Assembly: GCA_034766995.1 (NCBI GenBank)
Contig: CM068314.1
Coordinates: 19,631,201-19,695,200, forward strand
Source of the DNA: Acanthacorydalis orientalis
Taxonomy: Eukaryota > Arthropoda > Insecta > Megaloptera > Corydalidae
DNA: 64,000 bases
Reading direction: 5' to 3'
Shown piece after piece: positions 11,277-24,690 of this stretch. Position 1 is the first letter of the stretch; the number at the start of each line of letters is the position of its first letter. The translations under genes and the position numbers were made by a program. A model generated the notes under the pieces. That model made no database searches, had not been told where the DNA came from, and saw nothing but the letters and a program-made list of their open reading frames with translations.

Positions 11277-13595
11277 TACAACAGTGTTAATAAAAATCAT
11301 CTTATTTTAAATTTTTGTAATAGTTCTATTACTAATTTTTTTAAACAATCTTATATAATAGCGTGTATTGAGATGAAAATCCTAATATAAGCTATTATAA
11401 TACATAAATAACTATTATATAATGTATATGTATATATATATATATGTATATATATACCTGCAATATAAAAATTGCTATAACTCCCAATATTATTATAATA
11501 AAGCCCCATTCTATAGGATCACAAAATGTTTGTAGACAACCGTGTACGTTAATTGTTTCAAGAACAGTATGCTCTTTGGCTATAATGTTCAGTTGTTGTA
11601 AAGGATCGTGTAAACAAGGCAGATTACTTTTGAGTTTACAGCAGCTCCACGGTAAAGAAGGCGTTAATATAGTTCCATCGTTTTTAGTGTAACTGAAAGA
11701 CGGAAAAATAGAATTATTTATGAAAAATAAGGATAACAATTAAAAATAGTAATTGATTTATACGAGGCAGCAATAAAATAAAAATATTTTTCGTATGACA
11801 TATTAATTCTTATATATGATATTTAAAGTGTCGAGCCCAAGCCTTTATTTTAGGTAAATATTTATTAAAATTAGAGATACGTAAAAATGTAGCAAATTAA
11901 ACAGTAATTAGTATTGATATTTATTGGAAATAAGTGATAAATTAATTTAATCGACTAAAATACCTTGTTTATTCTATATCCTCAGTATGAGGGCAACTTG
12001 AAAAGTAACTTGTTCAAGTATTCTCTGAGAGATAGAGGGACAAGTGTATATGTTTTTATATAGTTCCATATCTTTTAGTAATGGACGTGAAGTTGCTAGT
12101 CATTCTGAATGAGAGTTTCTTCCCGAAAAAGTAGATTTCTTGAAGGTCCTAAAAGTAGCCGTTTGCGGTCTCTATCCTCTTTTCGTTCGACCCAAATCGC
12201 TTTCCAACTAGAAAAATTTGTAGTTTCGGGAACAGATTGAAGTCCGAATGAGCCAAAACAGATGAATACGGTGGACACAAAAGGGTTTTAAACTTCAATT
12301 CGAGTAATTTTTGTTGGGAGAGAACACTTGAATGTGCCGGCGCATTGTTAAGGTGAAAAAATACTTTTTTTAGCCATTACAGAACGTTTTTCCATGATCG
12401 CTGCATTCAACTTCTCCAAAAATTCTGCATAGTATTGACCAGTAACTGTTTGTCCCCTCTGAAGATATTCGATCAAGAGAATTCCTTTCTCATCTCAGAA
12501 AACTGACGTCATCACCTTTTCAGTCGAGTGTTTGCCTTCTTCGTATCCGTTTCACCTCGTTCTGTTCACTTTTTTTTGATTGTATTTTCGATTCTGGTGT
12601 GAAATGGTGAATCCAAGATTCACCTATAGTCACAAAATGCCGCATGAAATCCAATGTATTCTTAAACAGTTCCAAAAAGCCGACTGATATTTGAGTACGA
12701 ACTCGTTGCTCTGTTGTGTGCAAATGCGGCACTCATCTTGCGGAAAATGTATCAAATGCAACTCATTATACAAAATGAAATACGTTCGCTCAGTTGATAT
12801 GCCTGTGGCCTCTACTATCTCACTCACTTTTACTCGCCGGTCGGACAAAACCATATCGTGGACTTTAACGATGATTTCTGGTATGACAACTGTTCGGGCA
12901 CCTCTTAAGCTTGGCGTATTTTTGAAGCTCGTTCTGCCATGTTTAAATTCATTCACCGAAAATCGAATGGTTTCGCAGGAAGGACAAGATTCACTTAATG
13001 TAGGAAATATCCTCCCATAGAATTCCTTCGCTGTTTTCTCCTTGAAAAAAATACCTGAATCACACCTCGAATTCCGATTTTATCATTTTGCATTTTTGCA
13101 TAAAACGGTGTGTTGAAACAACTGTCAAACTAAGAATTAATTTCGGAATGACTTGCAACTTCACATACTGTATTAAAAGGAATGTGCCTATATGAAAATA
13201 TATACAACTGTCCCCCTACCATCTCACAGCGAGTACATGAACCAAATTATTTCTCAAATTGCCCTCGTAAAACATTAGAGTTAGTTTTTTTTTGTTATTT
13301 AATACATATTTAAGGGGAAAATTTGGCATGTAAAAATACTTGACTAATATGTGATACTTTTATCTAACCATCTCGTTATGTTGCAAGTATATCAGGTATC
13401 CAAGTTTATTTCAATATTATTATAATTTATTTTATATAATATATATTAATGGGTTCTTAAAAAATCGTAAAATTATTAGTTTAATATTTTTTTAAGAAAA
13501 AAATGCAGAATTTTTTATGGACAAACTATTGTATAATTTCAAGTAGAATATATTTAAATATAAGGCGTTGTAATTCCTTTCCGTAATTAAAATCT

Positions 13596-13661
<66 letters not shown>

Positions 13662-14315
13662 TTGATACTAATAATATATATTTTACTTTGATACTAGCGA
13701 ATTATTTATATTTAGATGATTTAAAGGTATCCACGCTTCCAAATTCCAGTCTTGGTAACCATTTACACCACAACATTCAAGTTTATATTGCATAATATCA
13801 ATCGCATATTTCCAAGTGTGATCTTGTAAATATAATTTAATTCCCCTTTTGATAGAAAATCGAATAGTACGGACAATATGCTTAGAAATTTTAATTGCTA
13901 GTGTTGCAAGCACTAATCCATTAAAACACGTTATATAACCCGTTGTTATCCAAATTAAAAGTTGACTCGCTGTACTCTTTCTGAAATACATATTATAGTT
14001 TTGGTGTATATTTCGAGTTAATTATGAAGCTTAAGAACAAATTTACTTGTGCGCTTGTGAAATGCATTTTTCGCACATTTTTAATCCTGCAGCATACTGA
14101 ATAATTATATTCATTCCATACATAATCATCGTCATAAAAACAAAATTAATTTCAGCTTTGTCAGCGTGAGCATATGGTCCAATTGTTTTAATAATATAAA
14201 CACCATTTACAGAAAACAGTAATCCAACAAAAATGCAAATTAGATTAAGTATTCCTATTAAGATTGCTAGAGATCGTCTAGTTTTATTTTTAATATATAC
14301 TACACCAATTAGCAT
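10984..14315 (-). CDS. Peripherin/RDS-like tetraspanin
   Basis: Four minus-strand exons (14315-14047, 13980-13687, 11692-11458, 11193-10984) join in phases 2, 2 and 0 to 335 aa. TM1 is around residues 16-42 and TM2 around 55-80, followed by Cys-rich MCEKC. TM3 starts exon two (LLIWITTGYITCFNGLVLATLAI). The large extracellular loop has ECCGVNGYQDW, then PWSCCK, PCLHD and HGCLQTF, and TM4 spans the exon 3/4 junction. The long loop with CCG, SCC, PC and GC cysteines and the MQYKLECCG...W layout matches peripherin-2/ROM1-type tetraspanins, which organise curved membranes. What it does in this insect is not shown. Intron two hosts a mariner at 11988-13267. It is head to head with DNAH2. Confidence 0.88.
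11224..11271. repeat. (TA)n array in tetraspanin intron 3
   Basis: About 48 bp of perfect TA dinucleotides just upstream, in gene orientation, of the tetraspanin last-exon acceptor. Confidence 0.9.
11988..13267 (-). mobile_element. Mariner element, decayed, 1.28 kb, in tetraspanin intron 2
   Basis: Ends are inverted: TGAGGGCAACTTGAAAAGTA on the left against CGAGGGCAATTTGAGAAATA read inward from the right, flanked by TA on both sides (11986-11987 and 13268-13269). The length of 1,280 bp is standard for mariner. The minus strand carries transposase fragments: NEFKHGRTSFKN, VHDMVLSDRRVKVSEIVEATGIS and the helix-turn-helix that follows (residues decoded between 12630 and 12956). Frameshifts and stops break the rest, so it cannot make transposase. 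The TIR and protein type match the group that also contains the copy at 41590-42889. Confidence 0.88.
13600..13658. repeat. (TA)n array
   Basis: About 58 bp of uninterrupted TA dinucleotides in tetraspanin intron two, close to the exon-two donor. Confidence 0.9.
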
Positions 14316-15100
14316 TTTGACAAGCGTAAAACAAAGTATTGTACAGTTTATGCAATATTTCCACAGTTCACCATATAAACATATTTTATTTATGTAAACA
14401 TACGTTCTTTAAAAATAATAGTGTTTAGAATGATAAATATGTACAATTATCAAATAATAATAATAAAAAAACAGAAATGATTAAAAAAAAGTTTTATTTC
14501 TTTTCACAAATCAAATATTCTCTTAACCCACAAATCGCAAAAAAATTTTTCGGATTGAAAATCTTCAATAAATGATTATTGATCATTTTTATAATGCGCA
14601 TTTCGATGGCGATGCATTATCCTCAGTCCGCTACTGATTTTTTGTGCCCTAGCACTCTGTGCATCCCCCCTCATACTTACGCATATTTCAGTGAATATAA
14701 AATTGAGTTACAAATGTTCAATATTATTTTTGTTCTTTTTAATAATTAAAATATGAAATTTAAATTATTTAAAAATAATGAACAAGCATATATTTTGTAA
14801 TTAAAAAAAATGTTTATGTCCTTAGTGTTTTGTATTTGATGTTATAATTTAACTTTAACTGTTTTTCGTATACAAAAAATTAATATTTTACGCAGACATT
14901 TTTCTAAATATTTTGTTACAAAGCTAACAAGCTCAATTTAGTTTAATCAATAAATACATAACTAAGAAATTAATGCCTTCATAGTCATGGTAACGGTTGT
15001 TTACAAAACAAGTCTCTATTAATATTGATTTCTGTAATAAAGTTGTCATTTATTTTCATAAAAAACAAAATAATAAATCAAATATTTTATTAAAAAAGAT
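14316..15100. promoter_or_regulatory. Divergent spacer between tetraspanin and DNAH2
   Basis: 785 bp separate the two start codons, so both promoters and 5' UTRs should lie here unless upstream noncoding exons exist. A GC-richer patch at about 14590-14680 stands out from the AT-rich background. No TATA box could be assigned reliably. A candidate RFX site is listed separately. Confidence 0.5.
14981..14994 (+). promoter_or_regulatory. Candidate RFX X-box upstream of DNAH2
   Basis: ATAGTCATGGTAAC fits the X-box pattern RYYNYY-N2-RRNRAC at all defined positions except one (position three is A instead of a pyrimidine); the right half-site GGTAAC is perfect. It lies about 105 bp before the DNAH2 ATG, the usual distance for RFX-driven ciliary genes. 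Such a short motif can also occur by chance. Confidence 0.4.
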
Positions 15101-16258
15101 ATGTCGTCCACTGCTGCTTCTGATGAAGTGTTAGCGGAAGTAAAAGAATCGCCTATAAATTCTGAAGATGAAGGTGAGTATCGATTAATTGTAAAATTAT
15201 CTATTCTATCTTGTTTTAAATACAATACTTATTTATAAAATAAAAAAAATGTTTAACGAACTGTATGTATATTGTAGAATATGTGAATGTTAAGCAATAA
15301 TATATATATATATATATATATATGAGGTTAAGTTAATTGAAATAATTATTCTTTTTTCATCATGAGTTGTAAGAAGGTGTCATAAAATTGTATTATTAGC
15401 CAACATAGTCCCCATTGCGTTCAATAAAAATCCTCCAGTGCTTAATTACTGCCTGAATTTATCTAAAAAAAAATATTTTGGTCATGCACAGCCAATCATA
15501 CATCTCATGATGCACTTCTTCATCCGATCTGAAAAACTTAGATTACCACTTCTTTGTGGCCCAAAGAGATGGTAATCATTTGGATCGAGGTCTAGCTAGT
15601 ACGGCGAATAAGAAAGGGACCCGGAGAGCGGTTTCTAGATGGTTGCCACTATTGTACGGACAGTGATGGGCCATTGTTGTGTTACAACAAAACGCTAGTA
15701 CTAAGTCCTCATCGTTGTAATTTCATTGCTGGTCGTAGATGATTCCTGAGGAGATTTGAATATGTGGCACTCGTGATGATATTCTCTCTGGGCATTTAGT
15801 GGTCTAAAATTGAGTCTCATATGCCCAGGAAGAAGGTCAGCATTAACTTTTCTGTAATGGCTGCGTGTGGAACTTTTTGCTAAGTGTTATCTCAAATAAC
15901 AATTATCGTAATAAAGCCATTACCTTCGGCTTCGTAGTATGGAACAAGTTCCTGGCAGGTGATGCATGAGTGGCTGCGTACGAGACCAAAATGTTTTGTA
16001 TCTAGAGGAATCCAAGCGTTAGTAAGCACTGAGGAACTTGCATTGAATACAATGATGTCTATGTATGACACTTCTTGCAATGCATGATAAAAAAATAATA
16101 GTTAAGATTTTCTTTGATATATATATATATATATAGTAACAATTTCCTATAATATACAATGGAACATTTTATACGAATATCTATGTATTAATTCATAAAT
16201 CACATTTATATTCTTTGGCACAAACAAAAACAGATTATATGATATATTAATATTTCTG

Positions 16259-16294
<36 letters not shown>

Positions 16295-16665
16295 TAAGAG
16301 AAAACAAAAGTTTATTCGGTTGTTATTCAATAATTATCATAATTGTAAAACTAAAAAAGTATTATTGTATTTCTTTAGATGCAAGTTTAGGTAATAAAAT
16401 TTGCGGAATTGATTCAATACTGTAAAAAAATTAGTAAATTGTTGTACTCACACTAGTGTTCAAAGAAATGTGTGTTTTGTTTAAAATTTAAAAACATATA
16501 ATAAATCGTGTAAATACAGCAGAATCTTGAGCTTTGTTAATAATATTTTCATTATATTTTATGAATATTTGTATGCAATTTGAACATTCCATTTTTTTGA
16601 AATTAATATAAATAACGTCATTTCATTATCTGACTTGCATTTGTAAATAAAAATGCATTTAACAG

Positions 16666-16714
<49 letters not shown>

Positions 16715-17807
16715 TAACTTGTATTTGATCAGAACATCAAGATATTAAAGAAGAAACTTCGATTTTATCTACACCTGCTCAAGAAAAACCTGTATATACT
16801 AATGAAGAAATAAAAAGTTTAGTAATGTACGTAAAAAACATTACTACTCTTTGCCATTTATATGAGGATGATTGGACAGAATCATGTGAAAATGTTATAA
16901 AAGACTTTTTTTCGGATCCATCAGAAATTGCTTTAACTGTATTTTTTGTTGGTGATACGTTGCATTGTGCTCTTGGATTTCCAGCAATTCCAGTAAATGA
17001 ATTACAATATTTTATAAGAGAACCAGGAGATATTTTTACTAAAGATAATTTTCATGAATTAATACAATTTGGAAATGTTGATGATAACATCGAAGGTTCT
17101 GTTTTAAAAATAATGGAATATGTTTATGCACCTATTTTCTTTGAAATAACATCGTGGCCAGACAGTATCCTTTTTTATTGAAACTAATTGTAAAAATGAA
17201 ATGCATATAAAATCTTAAAAGAATAATTAATGCGAAAATAAAACAATACATTTCTTTGAGAGAAAGAATATAAAAATAAAATTTTGCACATAGCATTTTA
17301 CTTTTTAAAAGGAACATATATACACATACACACACACACACATATGCACATACACTTATATTGTCCGGTACTTTTAGCAATATAAAAATAATCTAATTAA
17401 GTCATGTTTTATTTGTATTTCATTTGTATTTTTTCTTTATATTTATTTTGTAATAGAATTTTATTATTTGATATATTTTCATAACGACGTATGCAGGTGT
17501 GAAATGTGATTTTTGTAAACAGTTGCACTCTTTTCTTTCAGTATTAACGGATCGTTATTATAAAATGTTAGGTATAACTGTTATGTATATTCCAAGAGAA
17601 GGGTCACTTTTATCCATTGAATCGGTCTGTAAAGATAGGGAATTGGTAAAAAGACTTGAAAGTGTAACCGCTTATTGGACACAACAGCTACGTCTTGCGC
17701 TTAATGATCAAGATCAAATGATGCAAGATCTAACGTCTCCAAAAGAAGAATATGATTTTTGGGTATATCGATGTATGAAGTATAAAGTTTGTTATCTTTT
17801 GTTTTTA

Positions 17808-17852
<45 letters not shown>

Positions 17853-17853
17853 C

Positions 17854-17890
<37 letters not shown>

Positions 17891-19352
17891 TGTGTTTGTG
17901 TATGTTTTTATATTATTTTACACAGTTAAAAAGATTTAATCATTAAGGTATTATCGATGTTTGTCTATTATATTGCTAGATCATATTAGAATTGTTATAT
18001 TTTACAAAATAACGTTTAAAACGCATAAATTAATAACAAGGATTTAATGATAAATGTTGGAGTTTTGTTAATGTCAAATTATTATTTTTTTATTTTATCT
18101 AAAGTAAACTACCGTCAAAATATTTCGTTTGTAAATAAATAGTTAATTTATATCGTAAATAATGTTCTATTTGAATTTTTTTACTTGTTTTAGTAGGCAA
18201 ACATTTATAATATATTATATTGTAGATGAAAATCTTGTTGGTTTGTACAGTCAAATTCACCAAAAAGAGTTACAACGAATATTAGAAATTTTGAAAGCAA
18301 CTCAGTCAACACATGTGAGGCAGTTCTTAAAATTAACCGATCAAATTGATGCTAGTATGAAAGAAGCTAAGAGTAATATTGAATATCTTCAAATATTAAA
18401 TACTAAATGCGCGGAACTTCAAAACACTCAAGATCCGGATAAAATACCTGATCATATTCCATATATTTTAAATCTATTTAGAGTAATTTGGATGAAAAGT
18501 CCTTTTTTTAATACTAAAGAACGTATTTCAAGTTTATGCAGAGCACTTAGTAATCAAATCATAAATCAGTGTATAGCGTACATTGATTTAAAATTGGTTT
18601 TTCAAGGAAAAACTAGAGCTAGCATTAAAATGTTTAATACTTGTGTAGAATGTTGCGTGAAGTATAAAAATATATATGATCTGGTGATTATTATCCATTT
18701 GTTTTATTAGATTATTTGAATGTAGCTGCTTTGTTAACATTTTGTTTCTTTAAGATTTCAGAAGCTCATACAGAAAAAACACCAGATCAGCCATGGGTGT
18801 TAGAAAATACAATAATATTTAATCATGTCGATTCGTTTATATCACGATGTCATGATATGATAGAAATTTGTAACGCAATGATTGTTTTTGGTAGATATGA
18901 TGAATATAGACATATTCCAAAACCAATGTTTGGTGGAACTAGAGGCTTGGAGTTTGAAAAATTATGTGATAAAGTTGAAACGATGTTACAACGGAGCGTC
19001 GATAGAATTGAAAAAGTATGTTTTTGTTTTTATTTATAATTAATTCAGTTCAAATTAAAAAAAAATACATTATAGGTTATGGTTCTAATATTATTATGCT
19101 TAATTTATAAAAGGTTAAAATGAAAAACAAAAAAATATTTTTTCTCATATTATATATATATATATATATATATACATATTTATAAAAATATAGATATTTG
19201 GGACTTAGAGACTCGTCGATAGAATTGAAAAAGCAGATTTTTCGTTTTATTAATAATTCATTTAGTGCAAATTATAAAATATACATTATAGCTTATGGTT
19301 ATAATATTATTATGCTTAATTTATAATGAATTAAATTTAAAATACATGTTTT

Positions 19353-19413
<61 letters not shown>

Positions 19414-19643
19414 TGAAGATAGATGTTTGGGGCTTAAGGGCGCGACGATATATTCATAAAGATTCGAATTATTATCCAATATTAATTCCTTTTTCATGAA
19501 AAATTAAAATAAATTAATGAATAGTGATCTCTGAGTTAATTGTTCATTAACTATTTCAATCTTAGAATGTGAAGTGTACTGAGTAATATTTGTAATTAAA
19601 ATTGAATTTTTTTTTGTAAATATAAATATTTTTATATTTTTTT

Positions 19644-19690
<47 letters not shown>

Positions 19691-22126
19691 AATGTATGTC
19701 TTTAAATGAGTGTAAGTGTCCGAACTAAATTTTCATTCAAGGTAAACTTTGATTTAATATGTACATTTTTAGGTAAAATCCACAATTTTAAACGTGCAAG
19801 ATATTACTTGGTATGACGAAATTTTGAAATTTAGAGGTCAAATGAAACATATTGAAGTTATTCTTGAAAATATGATATCTACTATTTCGGAAGGAGTCAA
19901 TTCTCTCGATGAAGCATTAGAATCTACAGCATTTTTGTATAATTATTCTCATCGAGATAATTTAAAACCAACGTTCGAATTAAAAGTTGCACAGGTATAA
20001 AATGACTTGCAAATTGTGTTTTTGTAGTGTACTTGTTTCAATAATTAACTGCATATCTAATAAAAAAACAAACGTTTTTATATTAACTTCGTTATATTCA
20101 GGTATATAAAATCTTTTCTGACGAGATACAAACGATGAAAAAAGATATGATTAATGACAAAGATAAATACCCCGCCATGTTGCCACATTATGTTGGTAGA
20201 GCATGGTTGGTTCGACTCATGAAATTCCGTCTCGTACGACAAAAAAAAGTAAGAACATTTTTTATCGTACTTTCATTTTCTTATTTAAGTATTATTCTAA
20301 TTAATAATAATCATTTTAAACCAATTTTCAAATAAAATAAAAAATATGTACATTAAAATAATAATATTTTCATTAATATAATGTATACATTCTTTTAAAG
20401 AAAGTTGATGGCGCTGTTTGGCTTTGGCCTTGTTCTAATTCAGAGAATATCAATGATCAATATAAAAAACTAATTTCCTCAATGGATGAAAGAATTAGAT
20501 ACTTGTATCGAAAATTTTTGAATAGTCTTGGCGAGGATGTACCTAAACGTTTAGAAAGACCGCTAATGTGTCGTAGTAGTATATATCCTGGATTACTTGA
20601 ATGTAATATTGATAGGTACGATTTATTTATGATAATGATCAATAAAAGAAAGTAAACTTATTAAGATAATGCATGTATAAGTAAATAATTTAGAAGATAA
20701 CTTTAATTGATATATTTTTAATTATTGATAAATTGTTTGGTGAATTCAATAGTAAATAATTGTCGATGTTGACAATTTGTTAGAGATTGTTTTCTATTTT
20801 TCCATATATATATATATATACACACATGAGCTTTTATGAATAATTCGTTATAGATCAATTTTGGAAATGTGCAGAGAAACGCTGTATTGGGAACTAATTG
20901 GATTAGAAATACCTCAACAAGTTTCTTCAGTGTATAAAAAAATCGACAATATTAAACTTGTGTATGAGAGTGTATTAGTTGTCGTTAAGGATTATAACCG
21001 TATATTATCGGCACTTTCAGATGATGAAAGACTGTTGTTTCGTCCACTTATAACAATGTGTGACAAACGAATTGCGCCAGGATTGACCAAGCTTACATGG
21101 AGCACAGAAATGGCAGATGCATATGTTAATGAGTGTTCGCTTGTCATGTCTAATGTAAAATTTCTGATAATATTAATATATATATATATAATGTTTCCTA
21201 TTTCATGTATATTTTAATTTCCAGCTGCAAGATTTCTTGAACGATTACAAGCTCAGTAATTTAGAAGTAGTAAAAATTTGCGAAACTATATGTGACACGC
21301 CTCTCATAAATATACCTACAAGTCATGTTTTTGACCTTTCATCGCTTGCACACTTAATTGAAAAATATCGAGATAAGACAATGGTACATTTAGCGACGTT
21401 ATATAAAAAAGCTATCGATTTCCTCATTGTTGTTTATGATGGTTTTGAACAACATATCGAAACGGTATTTTTTGAGATTTATTCTGTTTATTTAATTTGT
21501 TAACTATCAATAAATGTTACCAAAAAACAATAACAAATGTTTAATGTTTAACGAAATAATATTTTAAAAATAGATGGGTGTTCATTGGGCTCGATATATA
21601 CAAAAATACGATGTTTTATTTGAAAATGCTTTTCGTATATGTGTTAAAAATTCACTTCAAATAATGTTTGAAACACTTCATGGCGATGGACTTACAGGAC
21701 CATCTGCGCTTTTAAAATTAGAAGTGAATTTGAAAGACAATCAAGTATGTATAGTTTTTACTTTACGTTATAATATATAGTTCTCTTTTCATTTTTTTTT
21801 TGTTAATTTTTATTAGATTAATTTTGAACCATCAGTCACTGAATTGGCTTCTGTGGTTGCAAGTATATTTCCAGGAATTGTAAAAGCATTTAATGTAATT
21901 CCACGACTAAATGAAAAATTTCATATTAAGGTTAATGAGCCTATACCATTTTCCGATTACATTTCGAAAGATGAAGAATGTTCACAACTGCAACAATTAA
22001 TTTCTGCTGGTATATATACATTATTTTATTAAACGATTTGATTTTATTAAATTTTGAAGTTATTAAATTACAAATTTATAATGTGAATTGAATCAGATTT
22101 GAGTAGATTGATTTTTATTAATATTC

Positions 22127-22178
<52 letters not shown>

Positions 22179-23190
22179 CTATGCATGTATGTTTATTCAG
22201 AGCGAGTGCAAAAGTTTTGATGAGTTTCTAAAAAATCTCGTATTAATGCAGTTTTATATAGCAAAACTAACAAATATGTTAATGTAATTTATACTGTTGG
22301 AAAGATCACACTCTCAGATATTATTTTAAGCAGAAATTGGTTTGATTTGAGTTAATTTAATTGTTTTGAAGTGCAATTGAAAATGAATATTGATAAAGTC
22401 CATTTGCATGTAATTATGATGTACAAGTTTCGGAAGAGAACAGTTATTTCGAATAACATGAAAAATATTTGCAACGTGTTTGGAGAGAGCGTTATGTTGA
22501 TTCCAATCTGTGAGAGATGGTTCGCAAAATATAAATGGGGTGATTTTAATCTCGAAAATTAGCCGCTCTCCACACGGCATTATAACGTTGATGACGACAC
22601 TGTAGAGAATTTAGTGGTTAGCAATACACGAATTTTATCAAAAGAGGATGATGAGAGGTTAAACGTTGATAGGTCGACCGGATTTAGGCATTAAAAAAAA
22701 CTTGGATACAATTTAAAGCTGGATGTTTAGGTGCCACATGATCTGGCCGAAAAGAATAAAATGAACCAAGCCTCTACGGCTAATTCTTTGCTTGACCGAC
22801 TGAAAACCGATCCGTTACTGGATTAATTAGTGATGAGGGACGAAAAATGAATCCGATACGACAATGTGGAACGGAAACGCACTTGGAGGCAGAATAATCA
22901 ACGCGGTCAGTCTATGCCAAAGGCCGGTTTGCATCCTCGGAAGATTATGCTGTCTGTATGGTACAATTGTATAGAAAATTTTCTTCTCACGACCTAAAAA
23001 CTGTGTTTTTCCTTTCCTCGATGGGAAACCGGCTATTTTTTATGATAAAGGCATACGAATGCTGCCAGAACGTTGGGGAAATATTATAGAAAACAATGGC
23101 AATTACTTGGTAGAATGAATAACTTTATTTTAATAAAATTACTTAATTCATTTTTTATCACTAAACTGGTCAAAACTGTTGCACTCATCC

Positions 23191-23254
<64 letters not shown>

Positions 23255-23766
23255 TATGTGCTTGTCAAGAGAGAGGAGAGGTGAAATAGATGTGTTAGAC
23301 AATCTCTGTATACTCGTTATATGCGTTCTTTAATATTTTAGAAGTAACACTGACAGTTTCTAAAATACAAACATATAAAAAAGTATGGGAACCATTTGTA
23401 GAGATTTGGCAAATTGATAAAGATAGGTTTATAAAAAGATACCAATTACAGAAACCTAATGCAGTTATGTTTGATTCTAATATTGGAAGATATACAGAAG
23501 TAGCAAATAGTGCAGCTACTCAGGTATATGTTTTTTTTATATTAATACATACATTTATCATAACGAATTTTTTAGAATGCAGATTTTTTAGGAAACGATA
23601 ACACATGTGCATTTTCTATCAGTTAATTCAACGCAATTAAAAACTTCCATTATCCAGCATTGTCTAGAATGGCAAGAACGCCTAACAAATTTATTGTTAC
23701 AAATCACTAAAGCTAAAGTAGATCATGTATATGATTATACAAAAATCTATACTGAAAAGTAAGTAG

Positions 23767-23803
<37 letters not shown>

Positions 23804-24619
23804 GTAATATTTTACTTAGTTTTAATGTATTTTACATTAATTAAAAAATAATATAGGATTACATACATTCCTACTAATCTCATTGAAATGCAAGAATCAA
23901 TTCGTCTTTATCAACAATTATTAGACGAAGTATCAAATGAAGAGCGAGAATTTAGAACCGTTGATGAACAATTTCGTATTTTGGATAAATATGCAGTTCC
24001 TATAGAGGAAGATTTGAGAACTCGAAGTACACAAATAGAGCAAATATGGCAAATATATTTACAAGTTCTGCAAGAAGCTCAACTTATGATCAATAAATCA
24101 AAAGTTAATAAATTTCAAATTTATATTAAAAGAATATGTGTATGATATTATGATTTTGGATTATAATTTTGTTATTTCATTTTTTTTTTAATCTCACAAA
24201 ACAGTTTAATCGCATTTTGGATTCATTGATTTTAGTTCTTTGTCAAATAATGTTATGCTACTATTTTGTAACTGTGTTTTCTTTACAGTTAAAAATGTTA
24301 AATTTGAATTGTTTATGATATAATTTTTTTTAAGGATACTTTCCGAGCAAGTCTTTTAGATGAAGCGGAAAAACTTAAAAAAGATTCTTCAGCATTGTTT
24401 GAAATATTTTTGCAAACAGCTCCAATCGCATTTGAATGTAAAACTGAAGATGCACTAGCAACTTTGCAAAGTATACGGGATAAATTGGAAAATATAAAAT
24501 TAAGAGAGGAGTTTCTAACAAACGATCTAAAAATTTTCCATATTAGTAAACCGGATAATCCCGAATTGAGAAAACTGGATAAGGTAATTCTTATTAGTAG
24601 TATACAGTATATTTTATTG

Positions 24620-24690
<71 letters not shown>

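Larger units (their letters stand above)
15101..24583 (+). other. DNAH2: DNAH2 exons 1-16: N-terminal tail (residues 1-1278)
   Basis: Exons: 15101-15173, 16733-17164, 17497-17772, 18226-18683, 18755-19015, 19773-19994, 20102-20248, 20401-20615, 20854-21154, 21225-21464, 21574-21744, 21817-22009, 23342-23523, 23592-23758, 23857-24103, 24335-24583. This is the dimerisation and intermediate-chain-binding tail (DHC_N1). Recognisable blocks are [29 protein letters not shown] and [13 protein letters not shown]. Exon 3 is taken to end at 17772 because that is the only phase-1 donor that continues into exon 4. Exon 15 is ended at a GTTAAT donor, which is weak; a slightly longer exon is possible. Introns 1 and 12 hold transposon remnants and intron 5 a local duplication. 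Confidence 0.88.

Noticed and set aside
11395..11739. Longer tetraspanin exon 3 starting at an in-frame Met
   Set aside because: The sequence before 11692 is a polypyrimidine tract ending in TTTCAG; the phase-2 splice from exon 2 removes it.
12630..13020. Plus-strand 109-codon frame antisense to transposase
   Set aside because: It is the complement of the mariner coding region and has no independent support.
22099..22287. Possible extra DNAH2 exon (acceptor at 22200 followed by SECKSFDEF...)
   Set aside because: Joined to exon 12 in phase it meets a stop after a few codons, while the exon at 23342 continues the family sequence directly.
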